Shown piece by piece: positions 26,335 to 35,463 of a stretch of 64,000 nt of DNA. Below the pieces are notes generated by a model, which was not told the DNA's origin, searched no databases, and worked only from the letters and a program-made list of their open reading frames with translations. How positions within the stretch are numbered: the stretch's first letter is position 1; every line of letters starts with the position of its first letter. This DNA is from Bryobacter aggregatus MPL3. GTDB lineage: Bacteria > Acidobacteriota > Terriglobia > Bryobacterales > Bryobacteraceae. A program made the translations under genes and the position numbers. Location of the stretch: positions 744,001 to 808,000 of the forward strand of contig NZ_JNIF01000004.1 of NCBI RefSeq assembly GCF_000702445.1. The letters run 5' to 3'.

Positions 26335-27906
26335 CTACCGGACGGGTAAGAGACCGCCATTACTGGCGCGGCCTGCCATCTCGATCCAGACCGCATAATT
26401 GCCCGGGGAGAGGCCGGGCGGCAGTTTCGCATTCACTTGATAGACGCCTGCGAAACCCGGGGCGGCACCCGCGTAGAGGACCGTCGCCGCCACCCCTCCC
26501 ACCTTGACGCTCAACGGGGTGGTGATCGAAGCCGCTTCGAGGAAGGGCTCTCCCGAGGGCGGATTGGTCGATTGCAGGGCTCCGAGGCCACTGGCAAAGA
26601 GCGCGACGATGCTCTCGGTCTTCGCCGGCGTATCGGTGGTGATCACCGCATTGGTGATTGCGTTGAGCGCTGCGGCCAGTTCGAGGGTCTTGTATGGAAA
26701 GGTGAAGAGGCTGGGATAGGAGTCCACTACCAGGAGGCTCAGCGCATTGCTTTCTACCCCACTGCTGAGGACCTGGAGCAGCAGACTGCCGGTGCGATTT
26801 TCCCAAGGCACCTGGACGTTGATCTGTGTGGGAGATACATAGTAGAGCGGTGCTGCAATCCCATTGATCATCACCACCACTTCGGCAAGGGTGCGAGGGA
26901 GCGGATAGCCGCCGGTGCTGGCCGTCTGTGTCGAGAAGTTGGTTCCGTACAGACTGAGGATGGCTCCGGGCGCACTGGTGTTTTCAATCAAACTCTCCCC
27001 CGCGATGCTGGCCTTGATCTGTGGCGTTGTGGCGCCTGGGCAGACGCTGGCGCTGGTGGAGGTCCAGTGGCTTGGATGGAGTTTCAGATAGTCTGCATAG
27101 ATCTCTTGTTGCCAGACATACCAACTGAGGCTCTCTGGTTTCAGGGTCCGGAGGGCGCAGTTCCAATCCTGGAGCTCCGCGACGCTCGGAAAGCGGGTGG
27201 CCTCTCCACAATTCGGGCAGAGAAAACTCTGGCCGAGCAGGACGGGTTCGGCCTTCATCTGCGTCCGCGTGTAGCTGGTCTCGATGCGTAGTGTTTCGAG
27301 CGACTCGGTCTTGTTGTACTGACCGTTCTTATCGAAGGGATAAGCCCAGATGCCAACGAAATCAGCCACGCCGGTCTGGTCGGCGTATTTGTCTCCGATA
27401 CAGGCATACTGCCTGCGGAGCGTACCGCCGGGAGCCCAGGCGGATGGGTTGCCGATGTCGTGATAGACCTTGGCTTCGGGCCAGACCTGCCGGATGGCGT
27501 TGCGTAAGGAGCGCAATTCGGTTGCGCTGAGATTGCCGCAGTAGCTTGTTGTGCCGGTAAAGGGATTCGTCCAATAGGGCTCATTGAAGCCGAAGATGGC
27601 CTTCACCGTGGTGGAGCGGGTGGCGGCATAGCTGAGGAAACGCTGCCCGGCGGAACTGATGGTCCAACTCCCGTTGGACAGGGTGTAGGGCGGCGGATAG
27701 ACTCCCGCAACCAGCCGGATTCCTGCTGCATCTGCAGCGTCGAAGGTGGATTTCCATTCGGATTCCCGGGTAGAGAAGGAGACTACGGCGTATTGATAGC
27801 CGAGCTTCCGCAGCTGCACAAAATCAGCCGGGTTCGCCCAATGTGTGCCCGTCTCGACCGCCAGGAGCGGGCTGAGCAGGCCCAAGAGTGCGATCCACTT
27901 ACGCAT
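26335..27906 (-). CDS. Secreted glycoside-hydrolase-like protein with TIGR03437-type C-terminal domain
   Basis: The 523-residue product has a signal peptide (MRKWIALLGLLSPLLAVE). Residues about 20-300 form a likely TIM barrel with AIFGFNEPYW, the NEP motif of the glycosyl hydrolase catalytic-core family in which the glutamate is the acid/base. Residues about 310-523 match the Solibacter-type C-terminal domain: GAILSLYGTNFS, LPRTLAEVVVMINGIAAPLYYVSPTQINVQVPWE and ESIVALFASGLG, here quoted in parts. That domain is believed to serve in cell-surface or secreted proteins of this lineage. The gene overlaps the upstream GT4 gene by 8 nt, so it belongs to the glycan operon and may trim the product. 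The polymer cut is unknown. Confidence 0.82.
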   Translation of the reverse strand: MRKWIALLGLLSPLLAVETGTHWANPADFVQLRKLGYQYAVVSFSTRESEWKSTFDAADAAGIRLVAGVYPPPYTLSNGSWTISSAGQRFLSYAATRSTTVKAIFGFNEPYWTNPFTGTTSYCGNLSATELRSLRNAIRQVWPEAKVYHDIGNPSAWAPGGTLRRQYACIGDKYADQTGVADFVGIWAYPFDKNGQYNKTESLETLRIETSYTRTQMKAEPVLLGQSFLCPNCGEATRFPSVAELQDWNCALRTLKPESLSWYVWQQEIYADYLKLHPSHWTSTSASVCPGATTPQIKASIAGESLIENTSAPGAILSLYGTNFSTQTASTGGYPLPRTLAEVVVMINGIAAPLYYVSPTQINVQVPWENRTGSLLLQVLSSGVESNALSLLVVDSYPSLFTFPYKTLELAAALNAITNAVITTDTPAKTESIVALFASGLGALQSTNPPSGEPFLEAASITTPLSVKVGGVAATVLYAGAAPGFAGVYQVNAKLPPGLSPGNYAVWIEMAGRASNGGLLPVR

Positions 27907-29059
27907 TGACGGTCCGGGTCTCCGATGCGACGGGCGATTTTCCACAGAGCCTGTCATAGACCGCCAGATTCTCGGTCACCATCCGTTCGACGGTGAAGAA
28001 CTCCCGGGCATCCCGGGCTGCCTGCTTGCCAAGGGAGATCGCCCAGGCCGGGTCGTCTAACATGCGGAGGACGGTGGCGGCGATGTTCTTTGGGTCACGG
28101 GGTTCCATGAGCAAGCCGTTTTCGGCATGGCGGATCATCTCGATATTCCCGGGGATGCGCGAGCTTGCAATCGGTGTCGCCGAGCCCATTGCTTCCATCA
28201 GCGAGATCGAAAGACCTTCCCAAAGTGAGGGGTGGACAAAGATGTCACAGCCCACCATGAACTCGCGGGCGTCGGGGCGAAAGCCGAGGAACTGCACCTG
28301 CTTTTCGATCCGCAGCGCAACCGCCTGCTGCTTGAGGCTTTCTTCAAGTTCTCCCGTTCCGCAAATCGCAAGCTTGGCGCGAGGATGTTTGGCCAGGATC
28401 GCCGGCATCGCCGAGAGCATGTACTCAAAGCCCTTTTGTGTAGCCAGGCGCCCGGCGCTGCCGAGGATCAGGTCCGCCGGTCCAAAGCCGAAACTCTTGC
28501 GTGCCTCGTTGCGGTCGATGCGATCAAAGGGACTCAGATCCACGCCATTCAAAACGGTGACGACCTTCTCCGGGGGACAGATCTCTTCCTCAATTGCGAT
28601 GATGCGGTGCATATCCCCCACCGCTACGTGCATGTCGGCAAAGCGGGCCGCCAGTTTCTCAAGACTGATATAGAAGCTGCGCTGCCGGGGCGGCGTGAAG
28701 GTATGGAAGCCAAAGCCATGGATATAGTGAACAACCTTTGGTACTCCGGCCAGACGGGCGGCAATGCGCCCCAGGAATCCCCCCTTGGAGGTGTGAGTAA
28801 TCGCCAGGTCGATCCGTTTGCTGCAGCAGAACCAGAAGAACTTGAGAAACGGAAGGATGTCGAGAGGCGTGATGGGGCCGCGCCAGCACGGGATGGAGAT
28901 GGTTTGCGCTCCAGCTTCGCGCAGCAGACGGCAGGATTCGCCATCATTGGCAAACACCCAAACCTGATCGCCCCGCTGGGCCTGGGCGCGCACGATGGGA
29001 AGGACGACCAGCGTCCCACCGCCGAAGTTGCCGCCACCGAGAAAATGAACGACTTTCAT
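27899..29059 (-). CDS. Glycosyltransferase family 4
   Basis: The 386-residue protein has two Rossmann-like halves. The N-terminal half begins MKVVHFLGGGNFGGGTLVV; the C-terminal half has GSAGRLATQKGFEYML and the donor-binding motif HPSLWEGLSISLMEAMGSATPI, with its E-x7-E pattern. GT4 enzymes transfer a sugar from a nucleotide donor with retention. It overlaps the FemAB-like gene before it by 4 nt, which makes it a translation-coupled member of the polysaccharide operon. The donor sugar cannot be read. Confidence 0.93.
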   Translation of the reverse strand: MKVVHFLGGGNFGGGTLVVLPIVRAQAQRGDQVWVFANDGESCRLLREAGAQTISIPCWRGPITPLDILPFLKFFWFCCSKRIDLAITHTSKGGFLGRIAARLAGVPKVVHYIHGFGFHTFTPPRQRSFYISLEKLAARFADMHVAVGDMHRIIAIEEEICPPEKVVTVLNGVDLSPFDRIDRNEARKSFGFGPADLILGSAGRLATQKGFEYMLSAMPAILAKHPRAKLAICGTGELEESLKQQAVALRIEKQVQFLGFRPDAREFMVGCDIFVHPSLWEGLSISLMEAMGSATPIASSRIPGNIEMIRHAENGLLMEPRDPKNIAATVLRMLDDPAWAISLGKQAARDAREFFTVERMVTENLAVYDRLCGKSPVASETRTVNA

Positions 29060-29967
29060 TGTGCTCCGAACTCCTCGACTGTCATGGGTTGTTTGGCGGC
29101 GCGGGCGGCCTCGACAATGCTCAGCACGCGGCTGATGCGCTGGTCTTCCGGATGCTTAGCCTGCCATCGACCGAGCAGCGCTTTGCCGGCAGAACTGGCC
29201 AGGGTGTGGTCGAGGACGGGATGCAAGTGGCTGACGGTATTGCGTGCTTCCAATTGGAACAGTTGATTCTTCTTAAAGTGGTCCAGCCCATCGAGCGGCA
29301 CCAAGGGCGTGAAGCCATCGCAGAAGGCCTCGACATCGGGACGGGCCATTTCGCGGCGTGTCATCTCAAAGCACAGCGCATGGTTGCAGTAGTGCGGAAG
29401 CAACTCGAGTGCGGAGAATTGATGCAGATGATGGAGCCAGCCGTCTTCGCGGGCACAAACCGCATACGCGCCGAGACGGCCTTCGACAAAGGCTCCCAAG
29501 GCAAAAATGCCGTCGCTGTCCGCAATGGCGCGCACCAGGCGTTCAAACTGCTTGGCGTCGCCGTATTCGGCTTCCCAGCGTTTCTGCCGCTGCATGGTTT
29601 CGATATTCATCTGCAGCCCTTCACGGAGCAGCGTGTCGCCGTCGACCTCACGGATCTCACAGCGTTCGAGCCCGATGCGCACATCCCGGCGGTACTTCTT
29701 CGGCAGTTTCTCGATGCTGTACTCTTTGTCTCGAATCGTGTAAATGCCGCTGGGCGTTCCGGGCTGCGTGGAAGATCCGTAACGCAACCCCGCACTGTTG
29801 GTGCTCCAGAGAAACCCAGCCGTTTGCGCTTGTTCAAAACTCAGGTCCAGATGGTAGGGAAGCGCAATGAGCATGCGTTTCTCCACTGCGTGCCAAAGGA
29901 CGCCGCCAAACTCCTCGATACGCCGTCCGCGGCGTTCAAAGAACTTCGCTGTCTTAACTCCCTGCAT
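29056..29967 (-). CDS. FemAB-like/GNAT aminoacyl- or acyltransferase, second copy
   Basis: This 303-residue protein looks like the FemAB-type GNAT fold found in exopolysaccharide clusters. It has YRRDVRIGLERCEIREV (a basic helix before the acceptor), GIFALGAFVEGRLGAYAV (the characteristic beta strand) and a C-terminal GFTPLVPLDGLDHFKKNQLF segment that repeats the FKxxMGF pattern in variant form. It shares its start, TAKFFERRGRR, with the neighbouring paralogue. The start overlaps that gene by 14 nt and the stop overlaps the GT4 gene by 4 nt. It probably decorates the glycan repeat unit with an acyl or aminoacyl group. The donor is unknown. Confidence 0.75.
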   Translation of the reverse strand: MQGVKTAKFFERRGRRIEEFGGVLWHAVEKRMLIALPYHLDLSFEQAQTAGFLWSTNSAGLRYGSSTQPGTPSGIYTIRDKEYSIEKLPKKYRRDVRIGLERCEIREVDGDTLLREGLQMNIETMQRQKRWEAEYGDAKQFERLVRAIADSDGIFALGAFVEGRLGAYAVCAREDGWLHHLHQFSALELLPHYCNHALCFEMTRREMARPDVEAFCDGFTPLVPLDGLDHFKKNQLFQLEARNTVSHLHPVLDHTLASSAGKALLGRWQAKHPEDQRISRVLSIVEAARAAKQPMTVEEFGAQ

Positions 29968-30934
29968 GTTCTGTGGCCTCCGTACTCGCTTCCACTAACG
30001 GCTGCGTGTTGTATCCACGTCCCAGCTTGAGAAGCTTTGCATGATATTCCAATCTGGCGCCGATCTTCGGAAGCTTCGACGCATGATTGGCCAGGAAGCT
30101 CAGCAGACCGGGGTGTGCGAACGGCTCAAGCACAGGATGCAATTGAATGCGCATCTTGTAGGGGTGGAGTTCAAAGCCCATCCGGGTCTTAAAGTGATGC
30201 AGATTGGGGGAGTTCAGAAAAGGAACCGTGCCGAGCGAGATCGCCCGCACCTGGCCGCTGGCAAAGGCAGCGCGGCAGGTCTCAAACAGCAGTGCTGGGT
30301 TGGCGTGCAATTCGAGCGCGGTATTTGTCGATTTCTGGACCATCAGAAAGAGGATGCCGTCATCGATGACGCCATAAACATAACCTACGAGCAGGCCGTC
30401 CTGGTAGGCGCCCATGCAGACGGTGCCTTCCATGCCGTAGATCGCTTCGACGTTGCGGTTCCAAAGTTCTGGGTCGGAAAACTCATCCCGGAACACCTGA
30501 TGGCGGCTCATTGTGTCGGTATTGATCTCAATCCCGCGCAAGGATAAGTCCGCTTTCTCCACCGGCCGGATGGTGAAGTGCTGCAGCCCTTTGCGGATGA
30601 AGTTGCGCATCCGCTTTTGGACATGCTCGAAGTTGTAAGTGCGGTCCGGTTGTAGATACACACCGCTGTCAGCGCCAGAATCCTGGTTCGCATACTGTGC
30701 GGCGACACCGTTGTGGCGGCGGAGGATGGAACTGACTTCCTCGGGCTGCAAGGGCAGCACGAGATGCTCGGAACAACTGAGAAACGAGCGGCTGCCGGCA
30801 TCAATGCTGGCCCACCAATAGCCGGAATCGGCAAAAACAGTTCTGCCGCGGCGTTCGAGAAACTCTGCGGTGCGTTCCCCGCGGGGACGGCTGGCCAAGG
30901 TTGGGATGGGGAGCGAAGCTTCCATCGAGGTCAT
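29954..30934 (-). CDS. FemAB-like/GNAT aminoacyl- or acyltransferase, first copy
   Basis: The 326-residue product starts at an ATG overlapping the flippase stop by 4 nt; the open frame extends upstream, but that part lies inside the flippase. RTAEFLERRGRTV near the N-terminus matches the paralogue. MRNFIRKGLQHFTIRPV, GTVCMGAYQDGLLVGYVYG and LHHFKTRMGFELHPYKM are typical of the FemAB/GNAT group (the last is the FKxxMGF signature). The family makes peptide bonds from aminoacyl-tRNA or acylates amino sugars. Two such genes side by side in a glycan operon suggest two modifications of one repeat unit. Confidence 0.78.
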   Translation of the reverse strand: MTSMEASLPIPTLASRPRGERTAEFLERRGRTVFADSGYWWASIDAGSRSFLSCSEHLVLPLQPEEVSSILRRHNGVAAQYANQDSGADSGVYLQPDRTYNFEHVQKRMRNFIRKGLQHFTIRPVEKADLSLRGIEINTDTMSRHQVFRDEFSDPELWNRNVEAIYGMEGTVCMGAYQDGLLVGYVYGVIDDGILFLMVQKSTNTALELHANPALLFETCRAAFASGQVRAISLGTVPFLNSPNLHHFKTRMGFELHPYKMRIQLHPVLEPFAHPGLLSFLANHASKLPKIGARLEYHAKLLKLGRGYNTQPLVEASTEATEHAGS

Positions 30935-32328
30935 TGCGATTGCTCCAATTGAAGTCGTAAAGGGCGCCACCAGAAGGCGACGCAAGGTGTAATACAGAGA
31001 ACCACGAGCGTGATCGCCGGGTTCGGTAAAAGTTGACAGGCCGCAAAGGAGACGGCAAAGGGCAGACACAGGCGGCTGAAGCGTAGGATGCTCTCGAAAT
31101 GAGATTCGCCGAGGATTCTCCGGATCGACAGATACTCGGCCGCTGCCGCCACAAAGAGAGTGGCCGCGCCGGTGAGGGCGGCGCCATCGAGACCGCCCGC
31201 ATGATTCCAGGAGATCCATTGCGCCAGGAGCCCAGCTGGTGCGATCCAGGCAAAGATGCGGAAGAGCCGGGGGAATTGTCCAGAAGCTTGGAAAAAGGCG
31301 ACCTGCGCGGCATGGAGCGCCAGGAAAAAAACGCTCCACAGTGAGTATTGCAGCGCATCGAGTCCCGGTGCATACGCAGGCAGCAGCCATTCGACGATGG
31401 GCGGGCCGACCAGGGTGCCCAAGCCCAGAATGGGGGGCAGCAGCAATGAGATCCAACGCAAGGGACCATCCATCACTTCGGCGGCGCGGGCCAGTGACCC
31501 CGTCTCGCCATAGACTCGCATCAGATGGGGTGTCACCACCTGGCCCACGGCCGCGAGAATGATGAACATCGAGAAGTCATGTGAAAGCTGGCTGAGCGTA
31601 TAGAGTCCGACAACATGGCTTCCTCCGAGAAAGGCAAGCGCCGCGACATCGGAGAAGCGCAGACAGGAGTACAGCGCATCCATGATGCTGAAACGGAAGC
31701 CTTCACGCGCCAAACTGATCCAATCGGGCCATGCGGGACGGAGCGAGATCGCCTGACGGTTGGCGGCAAAGAGATAGAGGGCCGGGATGGCGATGCAGGC
31801 GATGGTTCCGATTCCGATTCCTACCAGCCCAAACCAGGAACCGAGCCCCAGGATGGCGGCAAAGTCGATGGTGGAGGAGAACAGGGTCTCGAGGGCGCGG
31901 TTGCCAAAGCGATGACGCGCGACCGTCACCTCGCGGATGAGGATATGGAACTGGGCCGAGAAGAGAACTCCCGCCATCAAGAGGAAACCCATTCCGTACT
32001 GGGAGCCACGATTCAGCAGGCTGAGCAGGAGACAGACTGCCACCATCAGAAGTCCTGAGTAGAACGCGAAGGAGGTAACGGATCTCGTGATGCGGTCTGC
32101 TTCGTCGGTCTTTCCCTCTCCGAGCAGCAGCGGCAAGCGGGCGCTCAGCCCGCGCTGGACTCCGAAACGGAGGATTTCGGCGAAGACATAAAGCATCATC
32201 ACCGACTTCCAGACGCCAATCGTATCCGGGCCGACGAAACGCAGCAGCAAGATTGAGCGGGCCGCGGTCAGCAACACGCCGATTGCCGCGGCCATGCTCA
32301 TTTTGCGAACGTCGGAGACAACAGTCAT
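30931..32328 (-). CDS. Polysaccharide flippase, Wzx/MATE-like
   Basis: The 465-residue membrane protein has twelve or more hydrophobic helices and the first-helix pattern of polysaccharide transport proteins (MSMAAAIGVLLTAARSILLLR, followed by GPDTIGVWKSVMMLY). It should move lipid-linked repeat units across the inner membrane for polymerisation outside. The start is an ATG after a strong GGAGGGA ribosome site; the longer open frame upstream is inside the ligase gene. The first 4 nt overlap the ligase stop, showing translational coupling. Confidence 0.88.
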   Translation of the reverse strand: MTVVSDVRKMSMAAAIGVLLTAARSILLLRFVGPDTIGVWKSVMMLYVFAEILRFGVQRGLSARLPLLLGEGKTDEADRITRSVTSFAFYSGLLMVAVCLLLSLLNRGSQYGMGFLLMAGVLFSAQFHILIREVTVARHRFGNRALETLFSSTIDFAAILGLGSWFGLVGIGIGTIACIAIPALYLFAANRQAISLRPAWPDWISLAREGFRFSIMDALYSCLRFSDVAALAFLGGSHVVGLYTLSQLSHDFSMFIILAAVGQVVTPHLMRVYGETGSLARAAEVMDGPLRWISLLLPPILGLGTLVGPPIVEWLLPAYAPGLDALQYSLWSVFFLALHAAQVAFFQASGQFPRLFRIFAWIAPAGLLAQWISWNHAGGLDGAALTGAATLFVAAAAEYLSIRRILGESHFESILRFSRLCLPFAVSFAACQLLPNPAITLVVLCITPCVAFWWRPLRLQLEQSQ

Positions 32329-33605
32329 CGGTCCCTCCAAACGCCGAGGATCTCTCGCCTGTTTTGGGTGAACACTGTGCAGATGGCAAAGAGCACCCAC
32401 AGCGCACGGCAGTTCTCGAGGTTGATCGTCATTCCGTTCAGCGCAAACATCAGCAGGCTGGTGATGAGCAGGGCAGGGGAGAAACGGTCGATTGTACCCG
32501 TTGTCCAGAGCAACGGGTAGGCGATTGCGGCCACCAGGACGGCGAGGCTGAGAAAGCCAAAGACGCCCAGTTCCGCAAGAAGGCCGAGGTACGTATTATG
32601 CGCCGCCGGAATCTCGATCTTTCCTCCCGGTAGTTTGGGGCCATGGTTACCGCGTCCGGCGCCAAAGAACGGATGCTCTTTCCAGGTTTGGATCGCTTCG
32701 CTCCAAAGCCACTTGCGCTGTTCTGCTTCCGGATTATTGACATTCACCGTCGTTGTGGCGAGGCGTTGGGTGATCGGGTTCGATGCGAGAAATTCTTTTT
32801 GCCCCGGCGAGGCAAGGGCGAGCAAGATCACGATTCCGGCAAGACTCGCAATCGCGATTTTCATGCGCAGCGACGTGAAGAAGAGCCACAGAAAGCCGAA
32901 GCCGAGGGTGAGCGCGAGCAGCGCCCCGCGGGATGCCGATAGGACCACGGCGCAGAGATCCAGACCGATGATGAGCCAGATCCAGGAGGCACGATAGCCG
33001 GAGATGCGGCGGTAGAGGATTGCGAGGAGCATCGAGGCGCTGACATAGGTTGCGAACAAGTTCGAATCCTCGAAGGTGCCCTGTGCGCGGTAATGCAGGC
33101 TGAATGGATTCTGGATGCCGGTGAGCTGATAGAACAGCGAACCACCCACGCCAAGCGCTGCCACCGCAGCACTCGAAAGCACCCAGGATAAGAGCCCCAG
33201 CCGAAAGTCCCGCGCCTGCGGCATCAGATTGATAGCAGCGTAGAAATAGGCCCAGAGAACGAACCATTTGATGAGCTCGACCAGGTTACTGGTCTGGCCG
33301 CGGGTGAGCAGCCCGGTCTCCATGTTGAGCAATGCGCTGGCGAGTACAAGGCCGCAATTCAGCAGACTGATTGTGAGGAAGGGCAGCTTCAGATTTCCGG
33401 TGATGCTCAGGCAGGCAAGCAACCCGAAGACCGGCGGCAGCAGCAGATCGGCAAAGGAGAAGTTGATCGCCTTGCCGCTCATCAGCACTACTTTGCTCAA
33501 GGGCAGCGCGGCAAAGAAGAGCACGAGCAGGACACGGCGCAAGCGCGGAAAGTCGCCCGCGATCACGGTCAACATCTGCGGATGAGGATGGACGATGCTG
33601 CTCAT
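32325..33605 (-). CDS. O-antigen ligase/Wzy-type polymerase membrane protein
   Basis: The 426-residue protein has eleven or so helices and the large periplasmic loop of the Wzy_C/WaaL family after the central helices. The loop has FFGAGRGNHGPKLP and AHNTYLGLLAELGVFGF, which matches the HNxxLxxLxExGxxG signature common to these enzymes. It either polymerises the exported repeat units or transfers the finished chain to an acceptor. In this cluster with a flippase and Wzz, a polymerase role is more likely. Start and stop overlap both neighbours by 4 nt. Confidence 0.9.
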   Translation of the reverse strand: MSSIVHPHPQMLTVIAGDFPRLRRVLLVLFFAALPLSKVVLMSGKAINFSFADLLLPPVFGLLACLSITGNLKLPFLTISLLNCGLVLASALLNMETGLLTRGQTSNLVELIKWFVLWAYFYAAINLMPQARDFRLGLLSWVLSSAAVAALGVGGSLFYQLTGIQNPFSLHYRAQGTFEDSNLFATYVSASMLLAILYRRISGYRASWIWLIIGLDLCAVVLSASRGALLALTLGFGFLWLFFTSLRMKIAIASLAGIVILLALASPGQKEFLASNPITQRLATTTVNVNNPEAEQRKWLWSEAIQTWKEHPFFGAGRGNHGPKLPGGKIEIPAAHNTYLGLLAELGVFGFLSLAVLVAAIAYPLLWTTGTIDRFSPALLITSLLMFALNGMTINLENCRALWVLFAICTVFTQNRREILGVWRDR

Positions 33606-34252
33606 GCGGGAATTTCAACACGCGGCATCCGGCCGGTGACTAAGATCCAGGGAGCCCGGAAAGCGATGAGATAGGCGGTGCGAAAAATGAGGCCAAGGTC
33701 ATACAGGAAGCTCTGCTTCTCGATGTATTCCAGGTCCATGGCAAGACGCATGGGGAGAATGATCTTGCGGTAGTGCTCTTGCGGATCCATGCCGCCGGTG
33801 TCGATGATCGACAGGTCCGGGAAAAAGCGCACTTGCGGCAATCCGGTCAGTCCCGGCGTCGCCTCCAGAACGCGGAGTTGCTCCTGCGTGTAGCAGGTTG
33901 CAACGGTTTCCCAGTCCTCCGGACGCGGGCCCACGATCGACATCTCTCCCTTGAGGACATTGAGCAACTGTGGGAGCTCATCCACCTTCAACATCCGCAG
34001 AATCTTGCCTACGGCAAAGATCCGGGTGTCGTTCTTCGCGGTGAATGCTCCGGCCCGATCCGCGTGGAGATGCATTGTCCGAAACTTCAGCTGGCCGAAC
34101 AGCGTTTTGCCCCGTCCGGCTCGCGGGGCCACATAGAAGAGCGGCCCGGGGCTTGAGATCTTGATTGCGAGTGCGATCAGACCGAACAGCGGCGCCAGCA
34201 CCAGTAGCGCGACGCCACTGGTGAGTACGTCGAATGTCCGTTTGAGAGACAT
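33602..34252 (-). CDS. PglC-like phosphoglycosyltransferase (bacterial sugar transferase)
   Basis: The 216-residue protein is a small monotopic enzyme with one N-terminal reentrant helix (DVLTSGVALLVLAPLFGLIALAI). It has the family motifs SPGPLFY, GRGKTLFGQLKFRTM, DELPQLLNVLKGEMSIVGPRPE and PGLTGLPQV. The DE pair in VDELPQ is the catalytic pair of this fold. It attaches a sugar phosphate from a UDP donor to the undecaprenyl carrier and so starts each repeat unit. It lies 2 bp after the aminotransferase and next to the PglF-like gene, so the first sugar is probably an amino sugar such as bacillosamine or a relative. Confidence 0.92.
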   Translation of the reverse strand: MSLKRTFDVLTSGVALLVLAPLFGLIALAIKISSPGPLFYVAPRAGRGKTLFGQLKFRTMHLHADRAGAFTAKNDTRIFAVGKILRMLKVDELPQLLNVLKGEMSIVGPRPEDWETVATCYTQEQLRVLEATPGLTGLPQVRFFPDLSIIDTGGMDPQEHYRKIILPMRLAMDLEYIEKQSFLYDLGLIFRTAYLIAFRAPWILVTGRMPRVEIPA

Positions 34253-34254
34253 AG

Positions 34255-35463
34255 TTAAGCGCGGTTCTCCGCGCAGATCGTGCGTACGGCGCTCACTACA
34301 ATTTCCACTTCTTCGTCGGTCATCGAAGGAAAGATGGGAAGAGAAACCAGGCGCGGCCACAGCGCGTTTGCCACCGGATACTCTTCCGGTGCAAAGCCGT
34401 AGGTCTCGCGATAGTAGGGATGGAGATGCAAGGGCATCCAGTGCACCGAGCAAGTGATGCCATGCTCCTTCATCTCCTCGATGAAGCGGGCCCGGTCGAT
34501 CGTCAAGCGATCGAGATGCAGCCGCGTTGAAAAGAGATGCCACGAACTTTGACAGTCTTCCCGTTCGGCGGGGACTTCGATTTCAGCCACCTCACTGAGC
34601 TGCTCCCGATAGAGCGAGGCAATGCGGCGGCGAGCCTGCCAGAATTCTTCACTGCGTCCCAACTGCGCAACGCCCAGCGCTCCGGCGACATCGGTGAGGT
34701 TGTACTTGAAGCCGGGGGCGACAATTTCGTAATACCAGCTCCCCTTGCTCTCGAACCGATTCCAGGCCGAGCGCGACAGGCCATGCAAACTCATCATGCG
34801 CATGCGGTCGGCCAGGGCCTCGTCATTGGTGGTCGCCATGCCCCCCTCGCCGGTGGTGATGCATTTGTTTGCATAGAAAGAGAAACAGGCGGCGCTCGAG
34901 CCATGTCCGACCGGACGCCATTCCCCTGCCGCATCCCGGCGATAGGCCGGCAAGGTGTGAGCCGCATCCTCGATCACCGGGATTCCGAACTCCGCACCCA
35001 AGGCATGCATAGCGTCCATATCGGCCATCTGCCCGCCATAATGCATCGGAAGAATTGCCTTCAGCGGGCCGCTGGCTTGGGCCCGCCGCGCGGCGCTGTA
35101 GGCCTGCTGCGGATCGAGGCAGAGCGTCTCGGCTTCGCAATCCACCAGCACCGGCTTGGCTCCAAAGTAGCGAACCACTTCTGCGGTTGCGGCGAACGTC
35201 ATATTCGGCACCAGCACCTGATCGCCAGGGGCGAGTCCGATCGCCTCGAGGGCTAAGTGCAGCGCAGCGGTGCAGGAATTTAAGGCAACCGCGTACTTGG
35301 CGCCGACGCTGGCCGCGAAACGTTCTTCAAACTCTTTGGTCTTCTTGCCGGTGGTGAGCCAGCCTCCTTCGAGGACCTTGAGGACGGCGGTCTTTTCCGC
35401 CTCTCCTACAGAGGGCCGAAAGAAAGGAACGCTGCGCTGTGCAGCGACTGTAGCATTGTTCAT
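34255..35463 (-). CDS. DegT/DnrJ/EryC1/StrS aminotransferase (PglE-like)
   Basis: This 402-residue PLP enzyme has the family layout: NSCTAALHLALEAIG for cofactor phosphate binding, VIEDAAHTLPA with the aspartate that binds the pyridine nitrogen, and FSFYANKCITTGEGG with the PLP lysine Lys200. In glycan clusters it converts a 4-keto-6-deoxy UDP-sugar made by a PglF-type dehydratase into a 4-amino sugar. Both steps are encoded here side by side, with 4-nt overlap. No separate PglD acetyltransferase is adjacent. Confidence 0.93.
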   Translation of the reverse strand: MNNATVAAQRSVPFFRPSVGEAEKTAVLKVLEGGWLTTGKKTKEFEERFAASVGAKYAVALNSCTAALHLALEAIGLAPGDQVLVPNMTFAATAEVVRYFGAKPVLVDCEAETLCLDPQQAYSAARRAQASGPLKAILPMHYGGQMADMDAMHALGAEFGIPVIEDAAHTLPAYRRDAAGEWRPVGHGSSAACFSFYANKCITTGEGGMATTNDEALADRMRMMSLHGLSRSAWNRFESKGSWYYEIVAPGFKYNLTDVAGALGVAQLGRSEEFWQARRRIASLYREQLSEVAEIEVPAEREDCQSSWHLFSTRLHLDRLTIDRARFIEEMKEHGITCSVHWMPLHLHPYYRETYGFAPEEYPVANALWPRLVSLPIFPSMTDEEVEIVVSAVRTICAENRA

